A stretch of 64,000 bases of DNA from the NCBI GenBank assembly GCA_016708875.1, contig JADJFA010000001.1, positions 434,001 through 498,000 on the forward strand. The letters are read 5' to 3'. How positions within the stretch are numbered: the first letter of the stretch is position 1; every line of letters begins with the position of its first letter. The translations under genes and the position numbers were made by a program. Positions 8,518 through 17,377 of this stretch are shown here, in pieces. This DNA is from Lewinellaceae bacterium. Lineage in GTDB: Bacteria; Bacteroidota; Bacteroidia; Chitinophagales; Saprospiraceae. The notes below the pieces were generated by a model, which ran no database searches, was not told where the DNA came from, and saw only the letters and a program-made list of their open reading frames with translations.

Positions 8518-10218
8518 TTACTTCCTTTCATACTTCACTTTCCCGCCCACCACAGTCTTCAAAACCTTCGCCTGCAAAATTTCTTCCGGCGCACAGCGCA
8601 GCAAGTCCTTGGAAAGCACCACGATATCGGCTAGTTTTCCCGGCGTCAGCGAGCCTTTCTCTTTTTCCTCAAAAGCCGCCCATGCATTCCAGATGGTATA
8701 GGAAAGCAGGGCCTCCTCCCGGGTCATTTTTTGTTCGGGAAAAAATTCCAAGCCGGTGTCAGCGCGTTTTCTTGTTACGGAAGCATACAGGCATGGCAAG
8801 GGGTCAACATCCTCTACCGGAGCATCCGTACCGTTGGCCAAATGCGCGCCACTATCGAGCACGCTACGCCAGGCGTATGCACCTGTTCGCGCGCGTTCCG
8901 TACCGAGGCGTTTGACTACAAATGGGGCATCGCTGGTGCAATGAATGGCCTGCATAGATGCCACCACGCCGAGCTGGGCAAAGCGCGGAATATCCTGTGG
9001 GTCAATATGTTGGGAGTGTTCTATCCGCCAGCGTTGTTCGTTTTTTGCCCCCAGTTCCTTTTCAACCACATTCAGAACCTCCCGGTTTGCCCGATCACCA
9101 ATGGCGTGAACACAGAGTTGCAGGCCATATTGGTGACACGCTTGTGCCATGCGGGTAATGGTATCCAGCGGGGTGGTGTTTTGCCCCACGAATCCGGGTT
9201 TATCGTCATACGGGGCAAGCAGCCATGCGCCGTAGGAACCAAGGGCTCCGTCAAAATAGCATTTTACTGCGCGGCAGGTAAAGTGCTGATTACCAAGTCC
9301 TACTTGAGGAAAATCAGCCAGTTTCGGTATATCGTGGGCGGTAGGCTGACTGGCCATGACCCAGAGACGCAACGGGAGTTGGTCCGCTTCTGCAAGGCGA
9401 CGATATTGAGCAAGTTCCCAAAAATTGCTGCCTGCATCCTGAAATGAGCTGATGCCCTTTGCAAGGCATTCAGCAGCAGCGAGTTGAGTAGATTTTTCAA
9501 AAGCGGCGATTTGCTCAGCCTCAGAACGAAGGTTTTTCCAGGTATAAAAGGGCTTCTCTATCAAGCCCATTGCATTTTCTTCAAAAACACCTGTGATTTT
9601 ACCGCGCGCATCGCGTACGATACGCCCGCCCATAGGGTCGGAGGTTTCGCTGGAAATACCCGCCAGCTCGATGGCTTTTGAATTGGCAATGAGTCCATGC
9701 CCACTGGCATGGTACAAGATTACCGGATTGTTCGGCGAAATGGCACTCAATTCAGTGTTATAGGGGTAGCCGTTCACTGTTGCGCCCGACGACTCGGACC
9801 ATTTTTCCTGGTGCCAGCCACGGCCTTCTATCCATTCGCCGGGTTTGGCTGACTTGGCTTTTTCGGCCACAAGCCCTGTTATCTCTGCCCAACTTTTGGT
9901 GTTGATTAAATTGAGATTTTGAAGACTTTCACCCAAACCATTGAAGTGCCCGTGCCCTTCAATAAATCCAGGCATGGCAAATGCACCTTGTAAATCAACG
10001 ATCTGCGTCTCTTTTCCTGCTAATTTTTTGATTTCGGCATCATTTCCCACAGCCAAGATGCGATCCCCCGCGATGGCGATAGCCGTGGCTTGCGGGCGCA
10101 AGGAATCGGCGGTAAAAAAATTGCCGTTGACAAAAATGAGATTGGGAAACTGGCTTTGGGGCGGATTGGAACAAGAAAGGAAAAGGACAAAAATCGAAAA
10201 GGCGAAAATGTGTTTCAT
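8518..10218 (-). CDS. Amidohydrolase family (YtcJ-like) lipoprotein
   Basis: The start at 10218 gives MKHIFAFSIFVLFLSCSNPP, a lipoprotein signal; the frame extends to 10257 without a better start. The roughly 545-residue mature enzyme has the amidohydrolase 3 layout: a small N-terminal beta domain (LIFVNGNFFTADS), the metal motif GHGHFNG, then HAIGDRAN, RIEHSQHI and NGTDAPVED, which supply the remaining histidines and the Asp. It should hydrolyse an amide or related C-N bond at the cell surface or in the periplasm. The substrate is not predictable. It follows RNase HI by 35 bases on the same strand. Confidence 0.88.
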   Translation of the reverse strand: MKHIFAFSIFVLFLSCSNPPQSQFPNLIFVNGNFFTADSLRPQATAIAIAGDRILAVGNDAEIKKLAGKETQIVDLQGAFAMPGFIEGHGHFNGLGESLQNLNLINTKSWAEITGLVAEKAKSAKPGEWIEGRGWHQEKWSESSGATVNGYPYNTELSAISPNNPVILYHASGHGLIANSKAIELAGISSETSDPMGGRIVRDARGKITGVFEENAMGLIEKPFYTWKNLRSEAEQIAAFEKSTQLAAAECLAKGISSFQDAGSNFWELAQYRRLAEADQLPLRLWVMASQPTAHDIPKLADFPQVGLGNQHFTCRAVKCYFDGALGSYGAWLLAPYDDKPGFVGQNTTPLDTITRMAQACHQYGLQLCVHAIGDRANREVLNVVEKELGAKNEQRWRIEHSQHIDPQDIPRFAQLGVVASMQAIHCTSDAPFVVKRLGTERARTGAYAWRSVLDSGAHLANGTDAPVEDVDPLPCLYASVTRKRADTGLEFFPEQKMTREEALLSYTIWNAWAAFEEKEKGSLTPGKLADIVVLSKDLLRCAPEEILQAKVLKTVVGGKVKYERK

Positions 10219-10253
10219 GCGTTGGTTATGTTTGATAGTACTGCGGTACCAAT

Positions 10254-10883
10254 TCACTTCCGCCCAAAATCAGCCGGGATTTCACCCCAGGCCTCCGTTT
10301 CCCACTTCAGGATCGGGTTCGTGATTTTGTTGACTGCCAGCCAGTTCTCAGCGCGTTGAATCAGTTCGAAGATTTTACTATTACGGCTGGTGGCTTCAAG
10401 TTTGGTGTTGCACTTGCCCTTTTTTACCCAGCCTTGGGCGGTTTTGGAGTCGGAATAAATAGGCAGATTGGGCTTGTCTTGCTGTTTCAACATAGCAAGC
10501 GCGTGCACGATAGCCAGGAATTCTCCGATATTGTTGGTGCCGTCTTTGAGCGGACCCATGTGGAATAATTGGCGGCCATCTGCTGTCCAAACGCCCTGGT
10601 ATTCCATGTCACCTGGGTTTCCAGCACAGGCCGCGTCTACCGCTACGCTTTCCTTAATAATGGCAGACTTGGAAAGACTGGCAGCTGTTTTAGGCGCACC
10701 GGTAGACTTCTGCACAAATTTCCAGTAGTTGCTTTTGAAGGCTGTATCGGCTTCGGCGCGGCTCTCGAAACTCTTATATTTCGCTCCAGCCACACCATCC
10801 ACCTGGCGTTTGCAGTCATCCCATGAAGTGTACACCCCCGGCTTATGGCCTTCCCACACGACGTAGAATTTTTGCTTCGCCAT
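10254..10883 (-). CDS. rnhA: Ribonuclease HI with N-terminal hybrid-binding domain
   Basis: A 209-residue protein. Residues 4-48 (KFYVVWEGHKPGVYTSWDDC) are the viroplasmin-like domain that binds RNA/DNA hybrids, as in eukaryotic RNase H1. The catalytic domain follows with the acidic set: Asp in VDAACAGNPG, Glu in NNIGEF, Asp in IYSDS and a late acidic cluster (ADFGRK). It cleaves RNA in RNA/DNA hybrids in the cytoplasm (R-loops, primers). One base separates it from the upstream outer-membrane gene, so they are co-transcribed. Confidence 0.92.
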   Translation of the reverse strand: MAKQKFYVVWEGHKPGVYTSWDDCKRQVDGVAGAKYKSFESRAEADTAFKSNYWKFVQKSTGAPKTAASLSKSAIIKESVAVDAACAGNPGDMEYQGVWTADGRQLFHMGPLKDGTNNIGEFLAIVHALAMLKQQDKPNLPIYSDSKTAQGWVKKGKCNTKLEATSRNSKIFELIQRAENWLAVNKITNPILKWETEAWGEIPADFGRK

Positions 10884-10884
10884 G

Positions 10885-12042
10885 CTAAATTTTTAAAAGA
10901 TTCACGCTGTAATAAAGCGCTGCACCCATAAACGAAACCTGTCCATTGCAAAGAGAAGGGTTGTCAATGCAATCACGGGAATAAAGGTTGTCAATGTTGG
11001 ATAAGCCGTATGATGCCCGAACGCCAAGAAGACCGCCCAGGTCCTTTTTACCAAAATTGAGTTTGTACTGAAAACCCAGATTAATGCCAAAATCGTTCTT
11101 TTTAAAGTCATTGTTGACCTTGAAAAGCTTGTCTTGTTGTGCAGGTTCTTGTACGCCATTACCAGTCAGGGCCACAAGCCGGGCATAATACGGCCCTGCA
11201 AATATCGAAAGTCGGCCATCGCGACGGAAAGTGAGCTCGGGCATTATAGAAGCCATGAGCCAAATAGAATTATACGTCAGGTCGCGTTTATAATCAATAA
11301 AGTAAGGCATCGTGTCCACATCAATGGAGAAAGCAGACTGAGCAGAAGCACGGCGACCGATCACGCTGAGGTCCGCATTCATGCTTATGAATCCTCCGCG
11401 ACCTTTAAATCGGGCTTGCATTCCAAACTCCCAACCGGGTTTCCACCCGAATTGGGGGGGGGCATCAAGCGGTATCAGGCTGCCTGATTGACGGAGGTTA
11501 CTGGCGTTTATCCCACCCCGCACACGAAATTCCACCGCGCTTGGAGTGAATTCGCGCTCGAACACAAACTCTTGTTTCACCTCCCGCCCATTGCGTTTGC
11601 CGATGGTTTCCACCTGCATTTCGCGGTTGCCGAGCAGCAGGTAGCGAATGGTCTGTGGGTCATCATGTTCAGGGTTGCTGAAAACGAAGAAGCCCTCTTC
11701 ATCAATTTCAGTAAGGAGAAATGACACAGGCTTGTTGCTGTTTTGCCCACGAGCAATTGCAATGTAAGTGATGGTGGTGTCGCGCAATTCTATTCGTAAG
11801 CGCTCTAGCAGTACCGTGTCGCCGTTTTCGGGCTTAATGCGTACATTTTTTCCGGCGAGGGTTTGATCGTCTTCTTTCCACCAGATTTCGAGGCGGTCGC
11901 CACGGTCGGTTGGCATAAACCAGGTTCCTTCCAGCCCGCGACGCAATTCGCGGAAGGCGTCCTCAGGATAATCAATTTGGGCAGAAACGAAGTTGGATAA
12001 TAGTAAAAAAGCAAAAAATGGCAGTAGTCGGCGAATTTGCAT
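10885..12042 (-). CDS. Outer-membrane beta-barrel protein with N-terminal DUF6265-like domain
   Basis: A clear signal peptide (MQIRRLLPFFAFLLLSNFVSA) precedes two parts. Residues about 30-165 look like the DUF6265 domain (LEGTWFMPTDRGDRLEIWWKE, later FVFSNPEHDDPQTIRYLL). From about 175 there are alternating amphipathic strands (GWEFGMQARFKGRGGFISMNADL, MPELTFRRDGRLSIFAGPYYARL) ending VSFMGAALYYSVNLLKI, which suits an outer-membrane barrel. Function is unknown. It is the first gene of a rightward-to-left operon with rnhA and probably the amidohydrolase. Confidence 0.65.
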   Translation of the reverse strand: MQIRRLLPFFAFLLLSNFVSAQIDYPEDAFRELRRGLEGTWFMPTDRGDRLEIWWKEDDQTLAGKNVRIKPENGDTVLLERLRIELRDTTITYIAIARGQNSNKPVSFLLTEIDEEGFFVFSNPEHDDPQTIRYLLLGNREMQVETIGKRNGREVKQEFVFEREFTPSAVEFRVRGGINASNLRQSGSLIPLDAPPQFGWKPGWEFGMQARFKGRGGFISMNADLSVIGRRASAQSAFSIDVDTMPYFIDYKRDLTYNSIWLMASIMPELTFRRDGRLSIFAGPYYARLVALTGNGVQEPAQQDKLFKVNNDFKKNDFGINLGFQYKLNFGKKDLGGLLGVRASYGLSNIDNLYSRDCIDNPSLCNGQVSFMGAALYYSVNLLKI

Positions 12043-12070
12043 GGAGATAAATTTTGCGCAAAAATCGGCA

Positions 12071-12126
12071 AAAAAAAGAGGCCACCTAACATTTTCTTGC
12101 GGAGCTTGAAAACTGTTGGGTGGCCT
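12071..12126 (-). terminator. Intrinsic terminator of the lipoprotein gene at 12215
   Basis: On the minus strand a 12-bp stem (12115-12126 with 12079-12090, one G-U pair) is followed directly by a run of eight T (plus-strand A run at 12071-12078). This is the standard rho-independent form, placed about 90 bases after the minus-strand stop codon. Confidence 0.75.
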
Positions 12127-12134
12127 TTTAAAAT

Positions 12135-12194
12135 GATAGCCTCAGGGAGACCTCGGAGGTTTTCGAAAACCTCCGAGGTCTCCCTGAGGCTATC
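12135..12194. repeat. Perfect 60-base palindrome (CCTnnnAGGTTTT family)
   Basis: The sequence from 12135 to 12194 is its own reverse complement with no loop (two 30-base arms). Its core CCTCGGAGGTTTT belongs to the same family as the palindromes at 41223 (CCTATAAGGTTTT) and 55154 (CCTCGTAGGTTTT), where the three variable bases change together on both arms. Confidence 0.9.
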
Positions 12195-12214
12195 ACTGTT
12201 GTTAGGTAGCTTTT

Positions 12215-13408
12215 TTAGAGAATCGCTCGACTCCTGCGGAGCTCCTCCTTCACATCCGGTTTTAGTCGATCAGCGGCCTGAACCAACATATCCGCATCCT
12301 GTGGGAAAGGCAGGGGTCGGTTGCCCAGGCGGCTTTTGGAGTCCTGGCTAAGCGCACGTTCGTCCCCCCGGAAGGTAGAAGCGTAATTCTCAAAAACCAC
12401 CTCGGTAGCCAGTTCGCAAGTCTCCAATAAGTTGTTGTTCAGGGCATCTCGAATTTCTACAGCCCCGGCAATGCGCGCGGCTTTGGTCTGGTGCACTTCC
12501 AGCACTTCAGCGCGAATGAATACCATGCGCGGTGTTTTTATGTCATTGCCCAAGCTATCCTTCATTACATTCCCGCGTCTATCCAGCACATAATCCCAGC
12601 CATCCTGAATCTTTTTTTCGTCCGTGTAGGAACGCTCCTGCACCCGTTCAGGGCTGATGTCGATATCACGAACTTTGTAAACGGCCTTATAGTCGTAATG
12701 CAGTCCAGGTTTTGCTTCAAAAGAAAATTCCCGCCACTCGCTGTCTAGACCTCTTTTGTCAAACGCCAATATTCTTTCTTCAAAACCGCGTGGAAGCAAT
12801 TTGCCCGACTGGTTTTTTACCTCTAAAACAACATAGGAAGTGCCGAGGTCCCGTGCTTTGGCCAACAAAACATCTTTATCACGATAATTGGCGTAGTAGC
12901 GTTTTTGCAGATCAATCAGCATACCGTGGGCTTTTCGTGCAGCCATCTTATCGCCGCGTTCGGCTCGTTCCAGCAATGTTACGGACTGGTCATAAAGGTA
13001 TTCCGCAGCTTTTTCGCGGCTCTGACGTTCCATGGCCGCGATTTCCACAAACTGGAACTGGGCGCGATAGCCGTTTTTGGCCACAAGGGGTGTAAGCGGC
13101 GCAACCTTGTTTTGGCGACTGCGAATGTCCAGGTGAATCTGGTGTACCCGTTCCCAGCGCTCGGGGCGGCTTTCGGCTTTAAGTTGTTCGATGGTAGCAA
13201 GGTCGCGGGCCTGGGCTTTGCGGAAGGCGAGTTCAAGGCCCTGGACATATTCCAGTTTCTTTTTGGGCTTGCCCTTCAGTTTTCGGATGCAAAGCTCAAT
13301 TGCGCTGTCGTAGTCGCCACTTTCGACATACTTTTGGGCGGTGTGGCAAGCGGTCAGCAAAAATGCCGATAAAAAAAGCAGGGCGAGGATTCTGGCTGCG
13401 GTATTCAT
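12215..13408 (-). CDS. Lipoprotein of unknown function
   Basis: The start at 13408 gives MNTAARILALLFLSAFLLTACHT with a lipobox Cys. The first part after the Cys (AQKYVESGDYDSAIELCIRKLKGKP) reads like a tetratricopeptide-type helix pair, followed by helical sequence to about 150 and a beta-rich half (YVVLEVKNQSGKLLPRGFEERIL, MVFIRAEVLEVHQTKAARI). The C-terminus is basic and helical. I do not recognise a named family. It is the only gene in its transcript, with a strong terminator downstream. Confidence 0.65.
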   Translation of the reverse strand: MNTAARILALLFLSAFLLTACHTAQKYVESGDYDSAIELCIRKLKGKPKKKLEYVQGLELAFRKAQARDLATIEQLKAESRPERWERVHQIHLDIRSRQNKVAPLTPLVAKNGYRAQFQFVEIAAMERQSREKAAEYLYDQSVTLLERAERGDKMAARKAHGMLIDLQKRYYANYRDKDVLLAKARDLGTSYVVLEVKNQSGKLLPRGFEERILAFDKRGLDSEWREFSFEAKPGLHYDYKAVYKVRDIDISPERVQERSYTDEKKIQDGWDYVLDRRGNVMKDSLGNDIKTPRMVFIRAEVLEVHQTKAARIAGAVEIRDALNNNLLETCELATEVVFENYASTFRGDERALSQDSKSRLGNRPLPFPQDADMLVQAADRLKPDVKEELRRSRAIL

Positions 13409-13556
13409 AATTTTCCGTTTTTGACTGTTTTCTAAATCTTGCAGCAAGGTGCAGGAGTCCGCGTATGTAGTTCCCTTAAAACCTGTTATGGCTTTCAGAA
13501 TATTTGTTAAATTCTTAAATGGTTATTGAACAGTATTGAACAGAAATTAAATCCTG

Positions 13557-14334
13557 ATGGAAAAAATCACCGAATCCGCTTCCAAGTACCGCCATTTGGA
13601 AAAAATGAGCGTCCGCGAATTGCTCGTCAACATCAATGCAGAAGACCAAACCGTGCCCTTAGCCGTTGAAAAATCCATTCCTCAGATCGAGGTTTTGGTG
13701 CATTCCATCGTACCCAAAATGCGCGAAGGCGGAAGGCTTTTTTACATCGGCGCTGGCACGAGTGGCCGGCTTGGCGTGGTGGATGCTTCGGAAATACCGC
13801 CCACCTTTGGCGCTCCGCCAGAATGGGTCATCGGTATCATTGCAGGCGGAGATCGCGCCATCCGCCACCCAGTTGAAAACGCCGAAGACAGCGAAACCCA
13901 AGCCTGGTCCGACCTGAAAATCTGGCAAATAGACCCACTCGACACCGTAATTGGAATTGCTGCTTCAGGCACCACACCCTATGTGGTGCATGGTCTTCGC
14001 ACTTGCCGAGAAAACGGCATTACCACGGGATGTATCACCTTACTTCCCCATCCTCGCCGTAGTAGGGCCGGAATTCCTGACCGGCAGCAGCCGTATGAAA
14101 GCCGGTACGGCTCAAAAGCTGATTTTGAATATGATCTCTACCTCCGTGATGATCAAACTCGGGCGCGTGCAAGACAACAAAATGGTAGATATGCAATTGA
14201 GCAACAACAAATTAGTGGATCGCGGCGCAAAGATGGTCATGCAAGCTACGGGATTGGAATATGAAGCAGCCAAGCAATTGTTGTTGCGGTTTGGGAGTGT
14301 GCGCGGGGCTTTACGGGCTTATGGTGGGTCTTAG
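13557..14334 (+). pseudogene. murQ: N-acetylmuramic acid 6-phosphate etherase with internal deletion
   Basis: The first frame carries the normal start (KYRHLEKMSVRELLVNINAED) and the SIS-domain core (FYIGAGTSGRLGVVDASEIPPTF, GIAASGTTPYV). At GCIT, near 14038, the good frame is lost. It resumes one frame over as YFPILAVVGPEFLTGSSRMK and continues to a normal C-terminus at 14334. About 11-12 residues expected between these parts (the usual Asn-Pro-x-Ser-Pro loop) are absent. So a deletion of roughly 35 bases, not a multiple of three, has broken the gene. MurQ recycles cell-wall MurNAc-6-P to GlcNAc-6-P. No partner recycling gene is adjacent. Confidence 0.85.
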
Positions 14335-14381
14335 GGCTTAATTCAGAAGTCTATGCTTTTCAAGACACTCAATAAACAAAA

Positions 14382-15056
14382 ATGATATCACTACTGACAA
14401 AAATGGGGATTAAAACCTTCGCAAAAAGGAGGTACATGACCATTGGTTGTGTACTGTTTTTGGCCTTGCTGTCACTTTTTATTATTGCAAACAAAGCAAT
14501 TGAAGATGCCACCCAGAACCGAATATTTTCAGCGGTAGAGTCCATTGAAAAGCACAAAGTCGGGCTGTTGCTCGGGACCAGTAAACTGCTAAATGACGGA
14601 AGAACGAACCTGTATTTTCAATACCGGATCGATGCAGTGGTCGAACTTTTTGAAAAAGGAAAAATTGAGAACGTTTTAATCAGTGGTGACAACAGTGTGG
14701 TTCATTACAATGAGCCACTTGACATGAAAAATGAATTAATGAATAGAGGAGTTCCTGAATGCAACATTTACCTTGATTATGCGGGCTTCAGGACGCTAGA
14801 CTCTGTGATTCGGGCAAAAGAAATATTTGGGCAAAGTTCATTCATCATTATTTCCCAAAAATTTCACAACGATAGAGCCGTTTATCTAGCCATCAAAAAT
14901 GGCATCGATGCAATTGGGTTTAATGCAAAGGATGTTGACCGCATTATGGGGTTTAAAACCAACTGTAGGGAAAAACTGGCCAGGGTAAAGGCGTATTTAG
15001 ACACCCTTTTTAAGGTTAGGCCCAAGTTTTTGGGTGAAAGGGTAGAAATCCAATAG
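14382..15056 (+). CDS. SanA/YdcF-like (DUF218) membrane-anchored protein
   Basis: A 224-residue protein with one N-terminal membrane helix (IGCVLFLALLSLFIIANKAI) and a periplasmic DUF218 domain: VGLLLGTSKLL, VLISGDNSVVHYNEP, NIYLDYAGFRTLDSV and FIIISQKFHNDRAVYLA are the family landmarks. SanA-type proteins affect envelope permeability (vancomycin exclusion) and cell-wall stress in other bacteria; the exact reaction is unsettled. A second possible start is the ATG at 14403. It lies downstream of the broken murQ, another cell-wall gene, but with no tight coupling. Confidence 0.85.
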   Translation: MISLLTKMGIKTFAKRRYMTIGCVLFLALLSLFIIANKAIEDATQNRIFSAVESIEKHKVGLLLGTSKLLNDGRTNLYFQYRIDAVVELFEKGKIENVLISGDNSVVHYNEPLDMKNELMNRGVPECNIYLDYAGFRTLDSVIRAKEIFGQSSFIIISQKFHNDRAVYLAIKNGIDAIGFNAKDVDRIMGFKTNCREKLARVKAYLDTLFKVRPKFLGERVEIQ

Positions 15057-15077
15057 GCCCCAGGATAGTGACCCCGC

Positions 15078-16145
15078 TTAGCTCTTAAACTCCAACAATA
15101 CCCGTTTCACCTCCTCCTGGAATCCAGGCTCATCTTCATCGCAGAATTCAACTTCCACGGGCAGCACAAAAACAGGCAGCTCATTTTTCCAGAAAAAATC
15201 CTGGTGCAATTCAAGCCGCATCGCGTCTTTTTCCGTGGTGAGGATGATTTTGTTGCGCCCGGGCATACGCTCAAAGCGGCGCATCATATCGCGGAGCTCG
15301 TCTTCCTTGAAAAAGTGATGGTCCTCAAATTCAAGGGTTTGCGCTGATTTTACAGAAGCGCCAAGATACTTCAAGAGGTAATCGGTATTGGCAATGGCGC
15401 TTACGAGCAGCACATCGGTGTCCAGATCCAAGGGGCGGATGAGATCGGGGCGCAAGAGGTCGTAAGGCGTTCCGTAGCGGTAGCGGGAAAAGAAAACGTG
15501 TTGACGGGGAAAGGGGTCAATCTCCTGAACCATTTTAGCGCGCTGTACTGAAGTAAAATCTGGCGGACATTTGGTCACGATGATTATATCGGCGCGACGG
15601 TAATTGTAACGGCCTTCCCGCAAGCGACCCGAAGGCAGCAGCCAATCGCGGGTGAAAGGGTGTGCAAATTCGGTGAGCAGGATGTTGAGCCCGGGAGTAA
15701 CAGCCAGGTGCTGGAAAGCATCGTCGAGCAAGACGCACTGGGTTTCTGGGTTCCTTTTTACCAATTCGGGCACCCCCAAGGCACGACTTTCGCTCACGCA
15801 GATCGCGACATTGGGAAATTTGCGCTTGAACTGCAAGGGCTCGTCGCCAACCATTTCTGCCGTGTCAATCACTGTCACTGGACGATACCCGTAGGTATTT
15901 CGGCCATAGCCACGGCTCAGTACAGCAACCTCCAGAAATTGATCAAGCCATCGGATCAGGTATTCAATATGGGGCGATTTGCCGGCGCCGCCCATCGAAA
16001 GGTTGCCCACTGAAATGACGGGAAGGTCGAACCGAACACTCCGCAAGATACCCACACGATAAAGCAGATTGCGGAATCCTACGCCCAATCCGTACAGAAG
16101 GGCTAACGGAAGCAGCAAAATGCGAATGACGATATCTTCGGACAT
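15078..16145 (-). CDS. lpxK: Tetraacyldisaccharide 4'-kinase
   Basis: The start at 16145 (MSEDIVIRILLLPLALLYGL) is chosen because the longer frame runs back into the tRNA gene. It has one N-terminal membrane-associated helix, then ISVGNLSMGGAGKSP (P-loop, about 45-58), LSRGYGRNTYGY, VGDEPLQF and VLLDDAFQH, all LpxK landmarks. It phosphorylates the 4' position of the lipid A precursor at the inner face of the inner membrane. The length of 355 residues is normal. The gene sits just behind tRNA-Phe and its terminator, so it needs either read-through or its own promoter. Confidence 0.93.
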   Translation of the reverse strand: MSEDIVIRILLLPLALLYGLGVGFRNLLYRVGILRSVRFDLPVISVGNLSMGGAGKSPHIEYLIRWLDQFLEVAVLSRGYGRNTYGYRPVTVIDTAEMVGDEPLQFKRKFPNVAICVSESRALGVPELVKRNPETQCVLLDDAFQHLAVTPGLNILLTEFAHPFTRDWLLPSGRLREGRYNYRRADIIIVTKCPPDFTSVQRAKMVQEIDPFPRQHVFFSRYRYGTPYDLLRPDLIRPLDLDTDVLLVSAIANTDYLLKYLGASVKSAQTLEFEDHHFFKEDELRDMMRRFERMPGRNKIILTTEKDAMRLELHQDFFWKNELPVFVLPVEVEFCDEDEPGFQEEVKRVLLEFKS

Positions 16146-16149
16146 AGCA

Positions 16150-16187
16150 AAAAACAAAATCCCGGAATCTTGCGATCTCCGGGATTT
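16150..16187 (-). terminator. Terminator after tRNA-Phe
   Basis: On the minus strand, ten-base arms (16187-16178 and 16167-16158) built on ATCCCGGA form a stem with an 11-base loop, followed by a T-rich tract (A-rich on the plus strand, 16150-16159). It starts two bases after the tRNA CCA end and finishes just before the lpxK ATG. It can end the tRNA transcript or limit read-through into lpxK. Confidence 0.75.
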
Positions 16188-16188
16188 C

Positions 16189-16264
16189 TGGTGGTATCTC
16201 CCGGAATCGAACCGGGGACACATGGATTTTCAGTCCATTGCTCTACCAGCTGAGCTAAGACACC
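16189..16264 (-). tRNA. tRNA-Phe (anticodon GAA)
   Basis: The 76-base cloverleaf is complete. The acceptor stem GGTGTCT pairs with AGATACC (one G-U). The D-loop reads AGCTCAGCTGGTAGAGC, the anticodon loop CTGAAAA (GAA), and the T-loop GGTTCGATTCC. The 3' CCA is encoded. It is a single tRNA gene, with a TATCTTTG -7 element 21 bases upstream and a terminator immediately downstream. Confidence 0.97.
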
Positions 16265-16285
16265 AGAGCTGCTGAAAAGCGGACG

Positions 16286-16293
16286 CAAAGATA
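16286..16293 (-). promoter_or_regulatory. -7 element for tRNA-Phe
   Basis: TATCTTTG on the minus strand fits the Bacteroidota -7 consensus TAnnTTTG and lies 21 bases upstream of the tRNA 5' end. A TTTG 13 bases further up is too close for the usual 19-20 spacing, so the -33 element is unclear. Confidence 0.65.
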
Positions 16294-16351
16294 CATGCGC
16301 TTTTGTCAAATGGGGAAATCAGGTTTGAATTTTTTTCAAAAATCATTCGTG

Positions 16352-16359
16352 TAACTTTG
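16352..16359 (+). promoter_or_regulatory. -7 element for the DUF4271 gene
   Basis: TAACTTTG fits TAnnTTTG. It ends only four bases before the ATG at 16364, so the transcript would be leaderless from that ATG, or translation would begin at the in-frame ATG at 16376. Confidence 0.55.
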
Positions 16360-16363
16360 CGCC

Positions 16364-17266
16364 ATGGTTCGGAAGATGTTTTTTGTAATGGTATTGCTAG
16401 GCTTTTGTGCGGCAGCGCAGGGGCAAAATGCCGCTAACCCCTTTGAACTCCTGCATCGTTTGTCAAAAGAGGTACTTGCCGCCGATGGAATTTCCCTTCC
16501 GCCTGCCAATCCCTTTGATGTAGTACCCCACCGCGCACCCGTTGCTACAGCGTCTTTGGCAGAAAACAAGACGGAAGCATTCAAACCTTTTGCGGTGCTG
16601 CCTCGTGGAGATGGGCTTTCAGGAGGTATATTAGCAGCCCTTTTGCTAACAGCCTTTGCGTTTCTCACATTTTCAGTGGCTTCCAACCGAAATGCGGTAG
16701 GGAAAGCATGGGCCGGGTTTCTGCATGACAATGGCTTTTCAGTGGCGCAGCGCGAGGCTTCAGGCTTTGTAGGCACTACCCCTTATTATCTGCTGTATGT
16801 CAACTTCCTGTTCAATGCGGGCATTTTTGTGTTTCTCGTTACCCGTGTTTTTCAGAAAGACCTCAACAACATTTGGTTTTTGCTTTTTTGCTTAGGTGGC
16901 GCTGCGGCTGCTTTTCTTTCCAAACATGTGATGCTTCGGATTATGCGGGCACTATTTCCGCTTGATGCAGAGCTTCGCAAGTATAATTTCCTGATTATTA
17001 TATTCAACTGCGTTCTGGGTCTTTTCCTGGTACCCTTCAATCTGCTAATTGCTTTTTCAGCCGAAACCGGCGTCCAACAATTGCTGCTGGTATCCTGGAT
17101 GCTGGGTTTGGTGGCTATTTTTTACGCTTATCGCAGCCTTCGAGCAAGCCCAATCGGTCTTAAATTTTTATCGCAAAGCCCATTTCACTTTTTGTTGTAC
17201 TTTTGCACCGTCGAAATTGCACCCGTATTGCTTTTAGTGAAACTCGCGCTGATGCAGACAGCCTAA
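16364..17266 (+). CDS. DUF4271 integral membrane protein
   Basis: A 300-residue protein. The signal-like start MVRKMFFVMVLLGFCAAAQGQ is followed by a soluble stretch to about 85, then some seven membrane helices. Near the middle GTTPYYLLYVNFLFNAGIFVF and LLFCLGGAAAAFLSKHVMLR are recognisable DUF4271 text. The family is restricted to Bacteroidota and has no assigned function. It is followed by hemD, a pairing seen widely in the phylum. The -7 box is very close, so the ATG at 16376 is a possible alternative start. Confidence 0.8.
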   Translation: MVRKMFFVMVLLGFCAAAQGQNAANPFELLHRLSKEVLAADGISLPPANPFDVVPHRAPVATASLAENKTEAFKPFAVLPRGDGLSGGILAALLLTAFAFLTFSVASNRNAVGKAWAGFLHDNGFSVAQREASGFVGTTPYYLLYVNFLFNAGIFVFLVTRVFQKDLNNIWFLLFCLGGAAAAFLSKHVMLRIMRALFPLDAELRKYNFLIIIFNCVLGLFLVPFNLLIAFSAETGVQQLLLVSWMLGLVAIFYAYRSLRASPIGLKFLSQSPFHFLLYFCTVEIAPVLLLVKLALMQTA

Positions 17267-17377
17267 AAGTTCTGGTTTTTTGCCGAACTTTTTCTTTGCA
17301 GAATGCATTAAAGCGGGGCATTTCACCATCGCAAACCACTCAAATTCACACAAATTTCACACAAAACGCACTCCCGA

